From the NCBI GenBank assembly GCA_020975725.1, contig QXJR01000019.1:124001-188000 (forward strand): 64,000 bases of DNA. The letters run 5' to 3'. Every line of letters begins with the position of its first letter. Position 1 is the first letter of the stretch. The position numbers and the translations under genes are program-made. The notes below the pieces were generated by a model. It was not told where the DNA came from, searched no databases, and was given only the letters and a program-made list of their open reading frames with translations. Positions 42,943-52,672 of the stretch are shown here, piece by piece. The stretch comes from Picocystis sp. L7. Its lineage: Eukaryota; Chlorophyta; Picocystophyceae; Picocystales; Picocystaceae.

Positions 42943-44391
42943 TCAGATCGTTATGGAATCGATCCGTTCCGTGGACTCGGACACGACGTCTGTGTAGGCC
43001 GGAGGTAAATCGTTGTCTTCTTCGTTCGCGGAGGAGTTGCCTTCGATCGGTGGTACATGATCTTCTTCCGTTCTGCCTTTGAGGGGGATGCCTTCCATCC
43101 CCTGATCGGCGCCGGTCGTCGTACCCCTTGTCCCCGCATCCATTGCTTCCACCCCTTGGTCCTCCGTTTGCGTTTCTTCGGCTGCATCGGGGTGTTCCTT
43201 CATCCACTCTCGGATTCGCACGGCCAGGCTCGGCGATGCAAGCTGCAAGGGTGTCTCTTTCAGGTGGTTCTTGACGGTCGGGTTCGCTCCCGCTTCCAGC
43301 AGGTTCATGGCCGTGCTTGCGTGGCCAAAGAGGGCGGACAGATGCAGCAGGGTCATGCCTTGTCCGTCCCTGGCATCTGGACACACCTTGCCAGAGGCCA
43401 GCAAATCTTGCAGCATGGACGTGTTTCCCGAGCGCGCTGCATTTCTGGCCATGTCCAGGCATTCGCTCGATCCTTCCGGCACCTTCCATCGTGGCTCTTG
43501 CGTTTTTTCGTCCGTGGCGATCCCCTCTTTCGTTTCGGGACCATCCTTCCGAGCGTGGGCGATGCCATCGTCGCGGCCTGGCGGTGCCTTTTTCGGCGCT
43601 GGTGCGCGTTCCTTCCTCGTCGTCTGGTTCGCACGTGGCTTGTTGGTTTCGCATTCGTGGTCTTGTGTTCGTTCCAGAGGGTGTTCCTTCCACGTGAACG
43701 GCTTGGGTTCCGGCGCACGTGTGTCGAATTGGATCCCGCGGTGGGTGTTGTTGCGTGCGTCTGGTTCTCCATGGGTCTTGGCTTCTCCATCGCGCGTGGT
43801 TCGCACGTCTTCTTCGCTGGTGGTGTATTCTTCGTCCAAGGAAGGTCCCTCACGTCGTCCCAAGGTCCGGATTTCCGTGACTTGTCGTTCCACCGCGGCG
43901 TTCTTCGTCTTGTGGATCGTCCTCGCGAACAGATCCCTGCTCCCACGGGACGTCCCGTCTTCGACGCCTTCTTCTTCGGCTTCGTGTCCGCACGGTGCGC
44001 CGAAGAACGTCAAGACGATCCGATGATTCCACGTCTTGGACACGTCACCGATGGTGTCGAAGAGTCCTTGGAAGGTCCTGGCCCTCTCTTGCAGGACACG
44101 TGGATCGAACCTTTGGAAGGGACGCTTGGGAGGTGCGGACGGGAAGGACACGTCCGGAAACGCGGCTTGCATCTGGTTGCGGAACGCAGTCAGTTCCGAG
44201 TACGTCTTCTTGGTCTGTGCTTGCCACGCTTCTCTACCTTGGTGGGTGGGAAAACGGACGCACACCAGGTATTGGGTACGTATCTTGTCTCCCAGGCGTG
44301 GTTCTTGGGCCACTTCCACGCGTCCGTGGTATCCGTCACCGTCGCCAAACCATCCCTCGGACCCGTCCACGTGCGCTGATGCGACCGCCAT
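42943..44391 (-). CDS. PX-domain protein with ankyrin repeats and a PPAY tail motif
   Basis: 482 residues from the ATG at 44391 (the frame extends to a GTG at 44406). Residues about 20-125 resemble a PX domain: IRTQYLVCVRF, KKTYSELTAFRNQMQAAFP, then PPKRPFQRFDPRVLQERA and GLFDTIG. The usual basic pair before the Tyr (RRY/F) is replaced by KKTY, so phosphoinositide specificity may differ. A long charged linker follows. Ankyrin repeats occupy about 330-410 (GMTLLHLSALFGHASTAMNLLEAGANP, split here by wording only as GMTLLHLSALFGH and MNLLEAGANP). The C terminus carries LPPAYTDVV, a PPxY motif that binds WW domains of NEDD4-type ligases or adaptors. The protein could be an endosomal adaptor. Function is inferred from domains only. 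Confidence 0.75.
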   Translation of the reverse strand: MAVASAHVDGSEGWFGDGDGYHGRVEVAQEPRLGDKIRTQYLVCVRFPTHQGREAWQAQTKKTYSELTAFRNQMQAAFPDVSFPSAPPKRPFQRFDPRVLQERARTFQGLFDTIGDVSKTWNHRIVLTFFGAPCGHEAEEEGVEDGTSRGSRDLFARTIHKTKNAAVERQVTEIRTLGRREGPSLDEEYTTSEEDVRTTRDGEAKTHGEPDARNNTHRGIQFDTRAPEPKPFTWKEHPLERTQDHECETNKPRANQTTRKERAPAPKKAPPGRDDGIAHARKDGPETKEGIATDEKTQEPRWKVPEGSSECLDMARNAARSGNTSMLQDLLASGKVCPDARDGQGMTLLHLSALFGHASTAMNLLEAGANPTVKNHLKETPLQLASPSLAVRIREWMKEHPDAAEETQTEDQGVEAMDAGTRGTTTGADQGMEGIPLKGRTEEDHVPPIEGNSSANEEDNDLPPAYTDVVSESTERIDSITI

Positions 44392-44407
44392 GACCGACAC
44401 GTCCACG

Positions 44408-44809
44408 CTCTCCCTCTCAATCCCTCCCTCCCTCTCTCCCTCTGTTTTCTCTTCCTCTCCTGCCTCTCTCCCTCTCTATCTCCCTCTGTTTTCTCTCCCT
44501 CTCTCCCTCTCTCCCTCTCCCTCTGTTTTCTCTTCCTCTCCTGCCTCTCTCCCTCTCTGTCTCCCTCTGTTTTCTCTTCCTCTCTCCCTCTCTCCCTCTC
44601 TCCCTCTCTGTCTCCCTCTGTTTTCTCTCCCTCTCTCCCTCTCTATCTCCCTCTGTTTTCTCTCCCTCTCTCCCTCTCTCCCTCTGTTTTCTCTTCCTCT
44701 CCTGCCTCTCTCCCTCTCTATCTCCCTCTGTTTTCTCTTCCTCTCTCCCTCTCTGTCTCCCTCTCTCCCTCTCCTGCCTCAATGCCTCAATCCCTCTGCC
44801 TCTCTCTCC
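44408..44809. repeat. 400-bp polypyrimidine (CT-rich) satellite
   Basis: Almost pure C/T on the plus strand, built from CCCTCTCT units with recurring CCCTCTGTTTTCTC blocks that give a higher-order period of several dozen bases. It begins 17 bases before the PX-ankyrin ATG, so it forms its 5' UTR or core promoter. Mirror-symmetric homopurine/homopyrimidine DNA of this type can form triplex structure. Confidence 0.9.
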
Positions 44810-47800
44810 GAGTCGACCACTCTCCCACTCTGCCTTTGATCCGCATTGCCTCGCGTTTGCCCCCCTCTTCCCCTTGTGCCACGCCATGCCTCTCTTCCAA
44901 GGATTCTCTCCCTCAACCCTGTCGTTCTTCTCCTCTCCTCGTGGAAGTCCGACAAAACGGTCCATCCACCTCCACCCAATCGTGCACGTGGGTTTGACCG
45001 CTTGGGATGGACGATCCTACCGTTGGAGTCCCTTCTCGGAGGGAGGGGAGTGGTCCGTCCCCAAAAACATGGTGGTGTGGATACGCGCCGTTCTACATGC
45101 AAGGCCTCCAGTCGACTCGGCAACACCCACGATGCGCACAAAGTAGGTGGATGCATGGATCACAATCATTGCTCGAACAATCCAGAAGCCCTTAGTGATG
45201 CCATCCCACCGCCCCATTCTACGACCGAAACCTTTCGCCTCAATTCAAACCAAGGAAACAATAGCCCGCCTACCCACGGAGAAAGCAAGAGAGAGGATAC
45301 ATACGATGGAACGAATATTTGTTTTGTTCGCGGATCAAAAGAACTAGACGTGCTCGGGAAGCAAACCAACAACAACAAAAGGGGCACTGTTGTCGACAAC
45401 CATGTGTCCTTGCTCCTGTCTTGCGTCCAAAACGATGGCAAGCAAGGTAGAGGATTTCGACAACCCCCAAAGTAAGGTTCCTAATCCTTCGTCGTCCATG
45501 TAAAGATAAATCCAACCTAGAATGGCATCCTTCCCTCACAGCGAGTGCAAGAGCAACAACTTCTACCGTACGTTTTTAATGGGTTGTGAGGCCGGTGTTT
45601 TTTATTTCTATCCTAGTCCAACATTTGAAAAGCTCATGAGTGGTCCACGTTAAGTCTCTAGTTCTACGGCACATACTTGACACCAACCACCAAAGTTAGT
45701 CTACCTAATTTGCACTTGAAATTTGATACTTAGAACAAGTCATTGCAACAAAGTTGACGATTGATCGCCCTAAGCAATCTTCCTATGCTCAAGTCGAGAC
45801 TCAATGTAACGTCCTATGCCTTCTTGGTTCCTTTGCGAATTGTCCACAAAATGGTTGATATAAGGAGAGGCTACCGTCAAGCTTACTTGCAATCTTGCCG
45901 TAAACGGTGCAATTTACTTGCGGTGAAATGCGTTTTCCATATCCATCTATTGTGATAAAAGTAGCGTGTATATTAAAGGACGGTTGTCGTCATGAATCAC
46001 TAACCCGAGAGGAATCTTTTGTTTGATTGCATCCACTAACCCTTGGCAAAAAAGGAGTGCATCTCATCCTCGATGCGTGGAAGTTAGAGTGTATGTGCCC
46101 TTATGTATTGTGCAACATAATTCACGAAGTGATAGGAGATCTTCGGCTTTGAACTTTCCCGCAAACCCCACATGCAGGGGCGTGCAATCATATTTCACTA
46201 CCGTGGCCTTCAAAGATGGTCAGCCCTGCCCTACATCCGATACTTGTGCCGTTCCAAATGTCCCCATGTACTCCGAGATGAATGCATTGTCAATGCAATC
46301 TTGGTTAGTAAGTACCCCCAACCGTATGCCTTTTCGATTGTTTGGGCTCCATGGTTCATTATTGGCACACGATCTTGCAACCGACGCTTTTGACATGGTC
46401 TAATACGAAGAGAATTTTATTTCTTCTATGCGAATCATTCCGTGGAGTCACAACTCCAACTTGTTCGACATGAAAGACGATTGGGCACTCGAATCCACCG
46501 CTTGACTCTGCTCCACTTCCTTGTTTTTCAGTTTGTATTCAATGGCTTGGGATTTGGCGTTGTGCCAAGATGCTGCACCATATAACATAGATGTTGTCCA
46601 CTTCGTCGAGTGGATGATTCGACTTACAATACTTCGTTTGTTGGTGTTGTTAAGCGAGACGTGTAATATAGCTTGGAGCAAGTCGAAATCTCGGTGCCTT
46701 CTACCTTGAAGGTGCACGACTTTGTCACGATAAGAAATTTTACGCTTTTGATCTAATTATTCGAATCAAGTTACTACGTCTAGTAGTCCTCGAAGTTGAA
46801 GAGGGCTCAAATGTACCCTTTAGGTTTCACACAATTTATCTGGTTCAACCCGACCCCGACTTAAAAGCCAGTTCTCGAAGAAAGGGCTGAACGCTCAACC
46901 ATCCAGCGAACTTTGGCACAAAGGGCGGCTTCAACATATTTCTTCAAGTGTGGCACCGTACTTAACATGCGAAACAGAAAACTTTTTTACAATCTTTATT
47001 CGGCAAGTTCAGGTGCTACGTCATTTGCTTGCCCATGGGTGGTCTTCGAGTTTCGTACACGACCACTCAAATGAAAGTGCATAATCCGAGCAGACACTCA
47101 AGATTCATCTTTTAAATATTTGCAATTCTGAGCCTCGCGTGATAAGAGTGTGTGTGTGCCAATGAAGTTGTTTGACCCAAAGTCAAGAAATTGCATGGAA
47201 TAGTAACGGAAAGGGCGGCCAATATAAAAATGGAGTGCTAACAAATCCTTGATGTAATCGTAAGGACACTGCGTCTACGTTCCTTTCCCAAGATCACATC
47301 CTTGATCATTCACTCGTTAGAAGGCAACGTTCCTATACAACGAGCCAATCGAAATAGTCGCTCCTGCCGTGAATTTAAGAGATGCATCTCGAAGTGCATA
47401 TCTAGTTGTTATCTCTCCTTGTTGAAAATGTGCACGTTATGAACTTCACGTTCTTCATAGGCAACTTCCTTTGGACTCGCAAGATTAAAGGGTAGCGCTT
47501 TATTTCTTTAAGAATGGGACAGTGGTGTATGGCATATAAAAAAGTTTGTGCAATTGTGCTCACGAAAACCTGTAAGTGAAGATCTCGTTAGAGCCTTCAC
47601 CAAAAGCGATGTATGCTCTTATTTCTAATGACCCGTAGTGTAGCAAACGTTCAAGCCCTCGCTTGAGAAAGCCTAGTGAGACAAATCCTCCAATATCGGT
47701 GTAAATAGAGCTATCTCTTCATTAATTTTTCATACCAGGTCCAAACCATGAAAGGCGGTGGTGGGCAGTTCAAAGTATGAATTTCCCATGCGAGGAAAGT

Positions 47801-48229
47801 TGATTCATATGGAACCTACTGTGGGATATTTCTGGCGTCCGGGTAAATCTACAACTCAGATACCATCTCAAATCACGCACTCCACCCCCCGCATCCTCTT
47901 CTAAGGGAGGGGGGGGGATCTGCAAGGGCAGCGGATCCTTCAAGTCTTTCTGTCAACCCTCTGCCGCCGGTTGGGGATGCAAGCCCTCACAGGTCTACTT
48001 CAATCCAGGTGGACCCAAGCCAAGGAAGCTTGATGAACAATTCCTCTTCTAATCCGTTCTCCATTCCACCAAAAGTGAGCTGGCCTTTCCGCTCTCGACC
48101 TCTCTCCTTTCTGGCTCAAGAAGACGATTTCTTTCAACACGTTGCGTTGTCTCACCCATGCGCATCCCAATCTTCAGCAGATGCATTGCGCCATTCGAAC
48201 AAAGCGCTGCGTTCGAAGATTGATTGAGT
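44810..48229. other. Gene-poor stretch, AT-rich from 45.5 kb
   Basis: 3.4 kb with no convincing gene. The part from 45.5 to 47.9 kb is AT-rich and full of stops. On the minus strand around 46150-46400 a broken frame contains a TPLH tetrapeptide recalling ankyrin repeats, but this is too weak to call. Around 47900 there is a run of eight or nine G. The last 200 bases before 48230 are the 3' flank of the CYP710 gene. Confidence 0.4.
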
Positions 48230-49789
48230 CTACTGTACCCTTTGCATGGTTACTAGACAGTCACCGGGATAAATGGTCGGTAGATACATCAGCTTGTCGC
48301 TGTCCTGTGTAGTTCTACGAGCCCAAGTACAGCTTAGCGACATGATGGACAGGAAGGTCATCAAATGGTTGATCGCATACAGGCGCCCTACACACATATG
48401 TGCACCTACACCGAATGTCAAGAAATTACTCTGGAACTTGATGTCCTCCTTCCGCTCTGGGCTCATGCGATCCGGGTCAAATTTGAGCGGGTCCGTGAAC
48501 CCTTGCATGTTCGACGCCAAGATGGAGGGCATCACCAGCGTTCCTTTTGGGGCGACCAAACCATCCGCCAGAACGATATCTCTCTCTGCAGTGTTTGGGA
48601 CCATGGTAGCAGGGGGACGGTAGCGCAGCACCTCAAGCACGACTTGCCTGGTGTAGCGCATCGAGGGGAGAAGTTCGCCGGACACCGGAATGTTCATGTC
48701 GCCGCGGACTGTCTTCTGCTCTTCGATGACCTGCTGCATGACTTCTGGGTGATCTGCCATGAGTGCCATGACCCACGTAAGAGATGCGGTCGAGGCATCC
48801 TGGCTGGCAAACAGGAAGTCCATCACAACACTGGCCATTTTTTCATCGGTGGAATGCTTCGGGGCTGGAAGTCCTTCGCCCTCGGCCTCCTTCATTTCCT
48901 CCAATACTTTGCAACTCCAAAAGTCCATCAGACAGCGCGGCTCTTTTCCTGCCTTCATGGCTTCCTTGCTTTCTCTGGCACACTTTTCCAGGATTCTGAG
49001 GACTTTGAAGCGTCCCTGTTTTCCCTTGTAAACGGCGAAACCGGGCAGACAGATGGGAAGCGCCAGGAAACCATCCGTCATGTCTTTGAACGCAGCGGAA
49101 AATTGCTGTTTGGTTTCTTCGGTGAGGTACGGTCCCACAAAAACCTCCTGGGAAGTATCGGTGTTCATGTCGCGGATGAGATCTCGAATTTCGAGTTCCT
49201 CTCCCTCGTGTTCGTCGAACCACTGGGCCAGATGCTTTCGCACCACCTTGTCCTGGATGGTCACGTACTTGGCGAGGGCGGCTTGGGTAAAGAGTGCCAG
49301 GAAGCTCCTCCTGAGATTCTTGTGTTCTGGTCCGTGCATGAAAGCCAAGTTATCATCTCCCAGGATGTGTTTTCCGGACGGATGCACCACCATCATGAAG
49401 TCGTTGGGTGAGTTGTGAGTGAGCACCTTGCGGGTCACGTCCGTATCTGTAGTGAAGAGCATGTACTTTCCCAGGATGCTGTTCCAGGATGCTTTGGCCT
49501 TGACCTTCTCGTTCGGGAATTCCGCCATGGCAAATACCCTTTGTGTCTCCCAGAACCCAAAGGGATCCTTGACCATGGCCAGCACGCATCCCAGCAAGGG
49601 CAGGGTTCCCAGGGGTCCTTCCACGCGTCCGCTTCTCACTTTCATGGTCTGCAGCCACAGCTGTTCGTAGACCACGTATCCCACCAGCAGCGCCCACAGT
49701 CCGATGGCGAGTCCTTTCCCTCCTCCCATGCCAACCCATGCCCCTTGCAGGACCTCCGAGGCCACGTTTCGCATCCCTTCCAGGTCCAT
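48230..49789 (-). CDS. CYP710A: CYP710-family cytochrome P450, sterol C-22 desaturase
   Basis: 519 residues from the ATG at 49789, with an N-terminal membrane anchor (GLAIGLWALLVGYVVYEQLWL). The frame runs on to 50422 but that part is promoter-like. Similarity to Arabidopsis CYP710A is strong in family-specific places: TSQEVFVGPYL, LALPICLPGFAVYKG, MDFLFASQDASTASLTW (I-helix), RYRPPATMVPNTAERD (ExxR region), GFTDPLKFDPDRMS, and the haem loop FLTFGVGAHMCVGRLYA with the Cys ligand at about 465. CYP710 enzymes introduce the C-22 double bond of stigmasterol or ergosterol-type sterols on the ER. CYP61 of fungi is the counterpart. The gene is divergent from the plastid-type SDR. A CACGTG lies about 29 bases before the ATG. 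Confidence 0.92.
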   Translation of the reverse strand: MDLEGMRNVASEVLQGAWVGMGGGKGLAIGLWALLVGYVVYEQLWLQTMKVRSGRVEGPLGTLPLLGCVLAMVKDPFGFWETQRVFAMAEFPNEKVKAKASWNSILGKYMLFTTDTDVTRKVLTHNSPNDFMMVVHPSGKHILGDDNLAFMHGPEHKNLRRSFLALFTQAALAKYVTIQDKVVRKHLAQWFDEHEGEELEIRDLIRDMNTDTSQEVFVGPYLTEETKQQFSAAFKDMTDGFLALPICLPGFAVYKGKQGRFKVLRILEKCARESKEAMKAGKEPRCLMDFWSCKVLEEMKEAEGEGLPAPKHSTDEKMASVVMDFLFASQDASTASLTWVMALMADHPEVMQQVIEEQKTVRGDMNIPVSGELLPSMRYTRQVVLEVLRYRPPATMVPNTAERDIVLADGLVAPKGTLVMPSILASNMQGFTDPLKFDPDRMSPERKEDIKFQSNFLTFGVGAHMCVGRLYAINHLMTFLSIMSLSCTWARRTTQDSDKLMYLPTIYPGDCLVTMQRVQ

Positions 49790-51269
49790 CGCTTGCCCTT
49801 TCGGATGTCCTCCCTTCCACGTGGTCTTTCCTTCGTCGCAAACGCGCAGGTTTCGCTTGCTGGTGGCGCACGCACAGGTGCGCGGTCTTGTGGAAAGACC
49901 AACCAAATTGTGGTGTGGGACATGCTCCAATGGACGTCCGAGGTCCAGGGACCCAGGAAGGGAGCGTCTCAACACCCCCTCCTTCGACGGTAGGAGGACG
50001 AGGAAAAGAGGGAGGAAATGAGAGGAAGGGTGGGGAGGCGAGAGATCCGTCCTCTGCGACACACGATCGGCAGTCGGTGCGGAGGTCGTCCGTGGTTCAG
50101 GGAGGCGGGAGGGCGCCCTCGGCGGGGATCCGGTTCGATGCCCGTGGAGGAGGAGGGACCGACGGTTGCGATCGATCCCAGTTCCCTTCCAACGAAAGGG
50201 AGATGCAAGCCGAAGAAAGGAGGGGGGGTGTGGGAAGGGGGAAAGAGATGGGCAACCGCCACCGTGAGAAAGGGCTTGCACACACATGGGGATGGATTCC
50301 AAGCGAATGAACATGCCCATGCAAGACACATCCCATCCCCACGCGTGGCGAAACGATGGGTGGGGCGGTTCGTGCATGCCCCGCTCCACCAGCCGCCCAA
50401 ACACATGGAACCGGAAGGACAAGCATGCTAGCCTTCTCCGGTTCGAACACGGAATGTGCCGCTGAACCGTCGAGCTTCCACGAAAGAGGAGATGGAAGGC
50501 AGGTGCAATCCTTGCCGGAAGGAAGGATTCGCGATCCTCGATCCCCGTCCCCCGTTTGTGTTGCTTGAACTCGTAGGACGATGGGGTCGTGGAAGAGCAA
50601 CTTCACACCGCTTCGTGGTACGCGTTTCAACAGCATTGGTTGGCATGCGATGGAACGGAGACACCCATGGTAGGGGGAGGTGTGTGGGTGAGGACCGCCT
50701 TTCCACCTCCATGCCCGTCTCCTGGCGCATGCATCCTTCATCGACCCGACCTCCTTTCTCCTGCACATTCCCATCTAGAACTCGTTCGTTTCCGCCCTGA
50801 AGGGCGCCTTTCGAGTGAGCCACCACACCGGATGTGTCCACGATCCTTCTCCCCCCCCGGGTCGAGGGGATGGCTCCCAACCTCCCTCGATGATCGAATC
50901 CTCCCGGACCCCCCCTACAGATCCGTTTATGAGTGGCGAGGACAGGGATCTCGATCCGGATCCCGATCTCTCTCGTTTTGCCTCCCGTTCGGATCACGTG
51001 ATCTATCCTGCCCCCCCCCCTGGTGGACGTGTCGAGTGGAAGACGACCATCGCGCGGTTTCGACGTCATCCATCGCTTTCGCGCCATCGCCAGGACGCGT
51101 CCACGAGGCTTGGAACGGCCCGAGGCGGATCCAGGACACCACCAAGGCCGTGGTGCTCCAGGTGCGGCGATCCAAAAGGATAGGTGGGCAGCACGTGAGA
51201 AGAGAGAGGAGCGGTCCAGGCCCGTCGACGAAGAAGAACCAGCACGTCGTAGCGAAGCAAGCACGTGAG
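49790..51269. promoter_or_regulatory. Divergent promoter region between CYP710 and the plastid-type SDR
   Basis: 1.48 kb, GC-rich, with many shadow frames but no gene. CACGTG occurs at 49818-49823 close to the CYP710 start, and at 50995-51000, 51192-51197 and 51262-51267 close to the SDR start. The last site ends three bases before its ATG. Confidence 0.45.
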
Positions 51270-52073
51270 ATGAACGTTTCGCCGAGCTCGGCCGCCGCTT
51301 CGAGAGGTGTGGTGCATCCAGGAACCACGGTGGCGGTGGTGGGTGCCACGGGAGGTGTAGGACAACTGGCGGTCGCAGCACTGCTTCGGAAAGGATACCA
51401 CGTGCGTGCGGTGTGGAGGAAAGAAGGCCGAGCGTACGACAGTTCGGGGAACGAAAGGGTCACCAGCGTAGGCGTGGACACGAGGGAAGAACAAGGTGCA
51501 GAAGAAGCACTCGGAAACGCAGATGCAGTGGTGTGCTGCACCGGGACCACGGCGTTTCCGACCAAGAGATGGTGGGCGGGTGGTTCGCCCAAAGACGTCG
51601 ACCAAGTGGGCGTCAACAACCTCGTCCAAGCGGCCAAAAAGCAAGGGATGAAGAGGTTCGTGCTGGTATCATCTGCAGGTGTGGATCGAAAGGACAGCTT
51701 CCCCTTTGCCGTCATGAACCTCTGTGGTGTGCTGGACTACAAGAAGGCAGGAGAAGAAGTGTTGAAAGAAAGCGGCATCCCATATACTGTGCTGCGTCCC
51801 AGTCGTCTTACCGATGGACCGTACACATCGTACGACCTGAACACGTTGCTGCAAGGGGTGAGCGGCACTCGCAATCAGCTCAAGGTATCCTCAAGGGACG
51901 AATTGCGTGGAGAGTGCGGCCGCGTGGCACTATCTGAAGCCATCGCACAGATCCTGAGTCTGTCTTGCACGGTGGATCGGACGTTCCATTTGGAAAGTGT
52001 GGAGGGTCCAGGTGCAATCAACGATTCGGAATGGGAGCGGCTTTTTTGTGACGTTGCCAGTCCCGCTGCGTAA
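51270..52073 (+). CDS. Plastid-type atypical SDR (NAD(P)-binding Rossmann protein, At1g72640-like)
   Basis: 267 residues from the ATG at 51270. The frame is open upstream but without a sensible Met. The dinucleotide motif is VAVVGATGGVGQLAVAALL. The next blocks match the plant protein At1g72640 closely: DAVVCCTGTTAFPTKRW, KRFVLVSSAGVDR, NLCGVLDYKKAGEEVL and PYTVLRPSRLTDGPYTSYDL. The family is related to Tic62 and to other plastid NmrA-like proteins. In this class the YxxxK pair of classical SDRs is altered, so a binding or structural role is possible. The first 20 residues are Ser/Ala-rich (MNVSPSSAAASRGVVHPG), fitting a short plastid-targeting start, though a longer transit peptide could begin upstream. 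The reaction is unknown. Confidence 0.85.
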   Translation: MNVSPSSAAASRGVVHPGTTVAVVGATGGVGQLAVAALLRKGYHVRAVWRKEGRAYDSSGNERVTSVGVDTREEQGAEEALGNADAVVCCTGTTAFPTKRWWAGGSPKDVDQVGVNNLVQAAKKQGMKRFVLVSSAGVDRKDSFPFAVMNLCGVLDYKKAGEEVLKESGIPYTVLRPSRLTDGPYTSYDLNTLLQGVSGTRNQLKVSSRDELRGECGRVALSEAIAQILSLSCTVDRTFHLESVEGPGAINDSEWERLFCDVASPAA

Positions 52074-52672
52074 GAAAGTTGTCCTGCACATGGCTCATCG
52101 GTATGGGAAAGTATACCATCTAGACTAGGGTGCTGCGGGGAACTGATTCCGTCCCTGTTGTTCCAATGCGTTGGTGAGATTACCAACAGCACTTGCATTA
52201 CATCTTTCGGCACGTATTTGTGGCTTTCTGCAGGGCACTGGTATCAGTTCCCTCGGGCTGTTCTCGTGTCCATCTTTCGGTTCGTTCTTGGTTTCTTCTT
52301 CACGGCGTTCCTCGTGTCCGTGTTTCGCCCGCATGGTTCTTTCCTCTTCGTTGTTCCTTTTGGTGGTGAGTGCAGCGCAGGAACCAGGCTTGAAGCCTTG
52401 CACTTGGACATGTCGATCCATGGTCCTTCCATCCTTTGCTTCCCCATCTCCTTTCGTTCCCTTTTCGAATTCCCCTTTCGTTCCCTTTCGAATCCCCCTT
52501 TCGTTCCCTTTCGAACCCACCTTTCGTTCCCTTTTCGAACCCCCAATCCTGCGTCCTGGGAATGCCCCAGTAATGCGTAAACCGAGACCTTAACTTCATC
52601 GACTCCTGTGTATCCTCACACGAAGTTTACTGTAAACTCGAACCTGGGCGATGGCGTCGGCATTCCTTCGCG
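52074..52672. other. Spacer and promoter of the PAS1-like gene
   Basis: 600 bp holding the SDR 3' UTR and the promoter of the next gene, including the four-copy TTCGAA-containing minisatellite at 52452-52546. No gene. Confidence 0.5.
52452..52546. repeat. Minisatellite: four ~23-bp units, each with a TTCGAA palindrome
   Basis: Units begin TTTCGTTCCC at 52452, 52476, 52499 and 52522 and contain CTTTTCGAA or CTTTCGAA. It lies about 130 bases before the ATG of the PAS1-like gene. Confidence 0.85.

Noticed and set aside
44036-44839. Plus-strand frame of Leu/Ser/Pro repeats
   Set aside because: Translation of the polypyrimidine tract.
46150-46405. Minus-strand frame with TPLH, possible ankyrin relic
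   Set aside because: Frame broken by stops, only one tetrapeptide fits, and no second repeat in register.
49790-50422. N-terminal extension of the P450 frame
   Set aside because: CYP710 proteins start at the membrane anchor, and the extension is Pro/Ser/Arg-rich promoter sequence.
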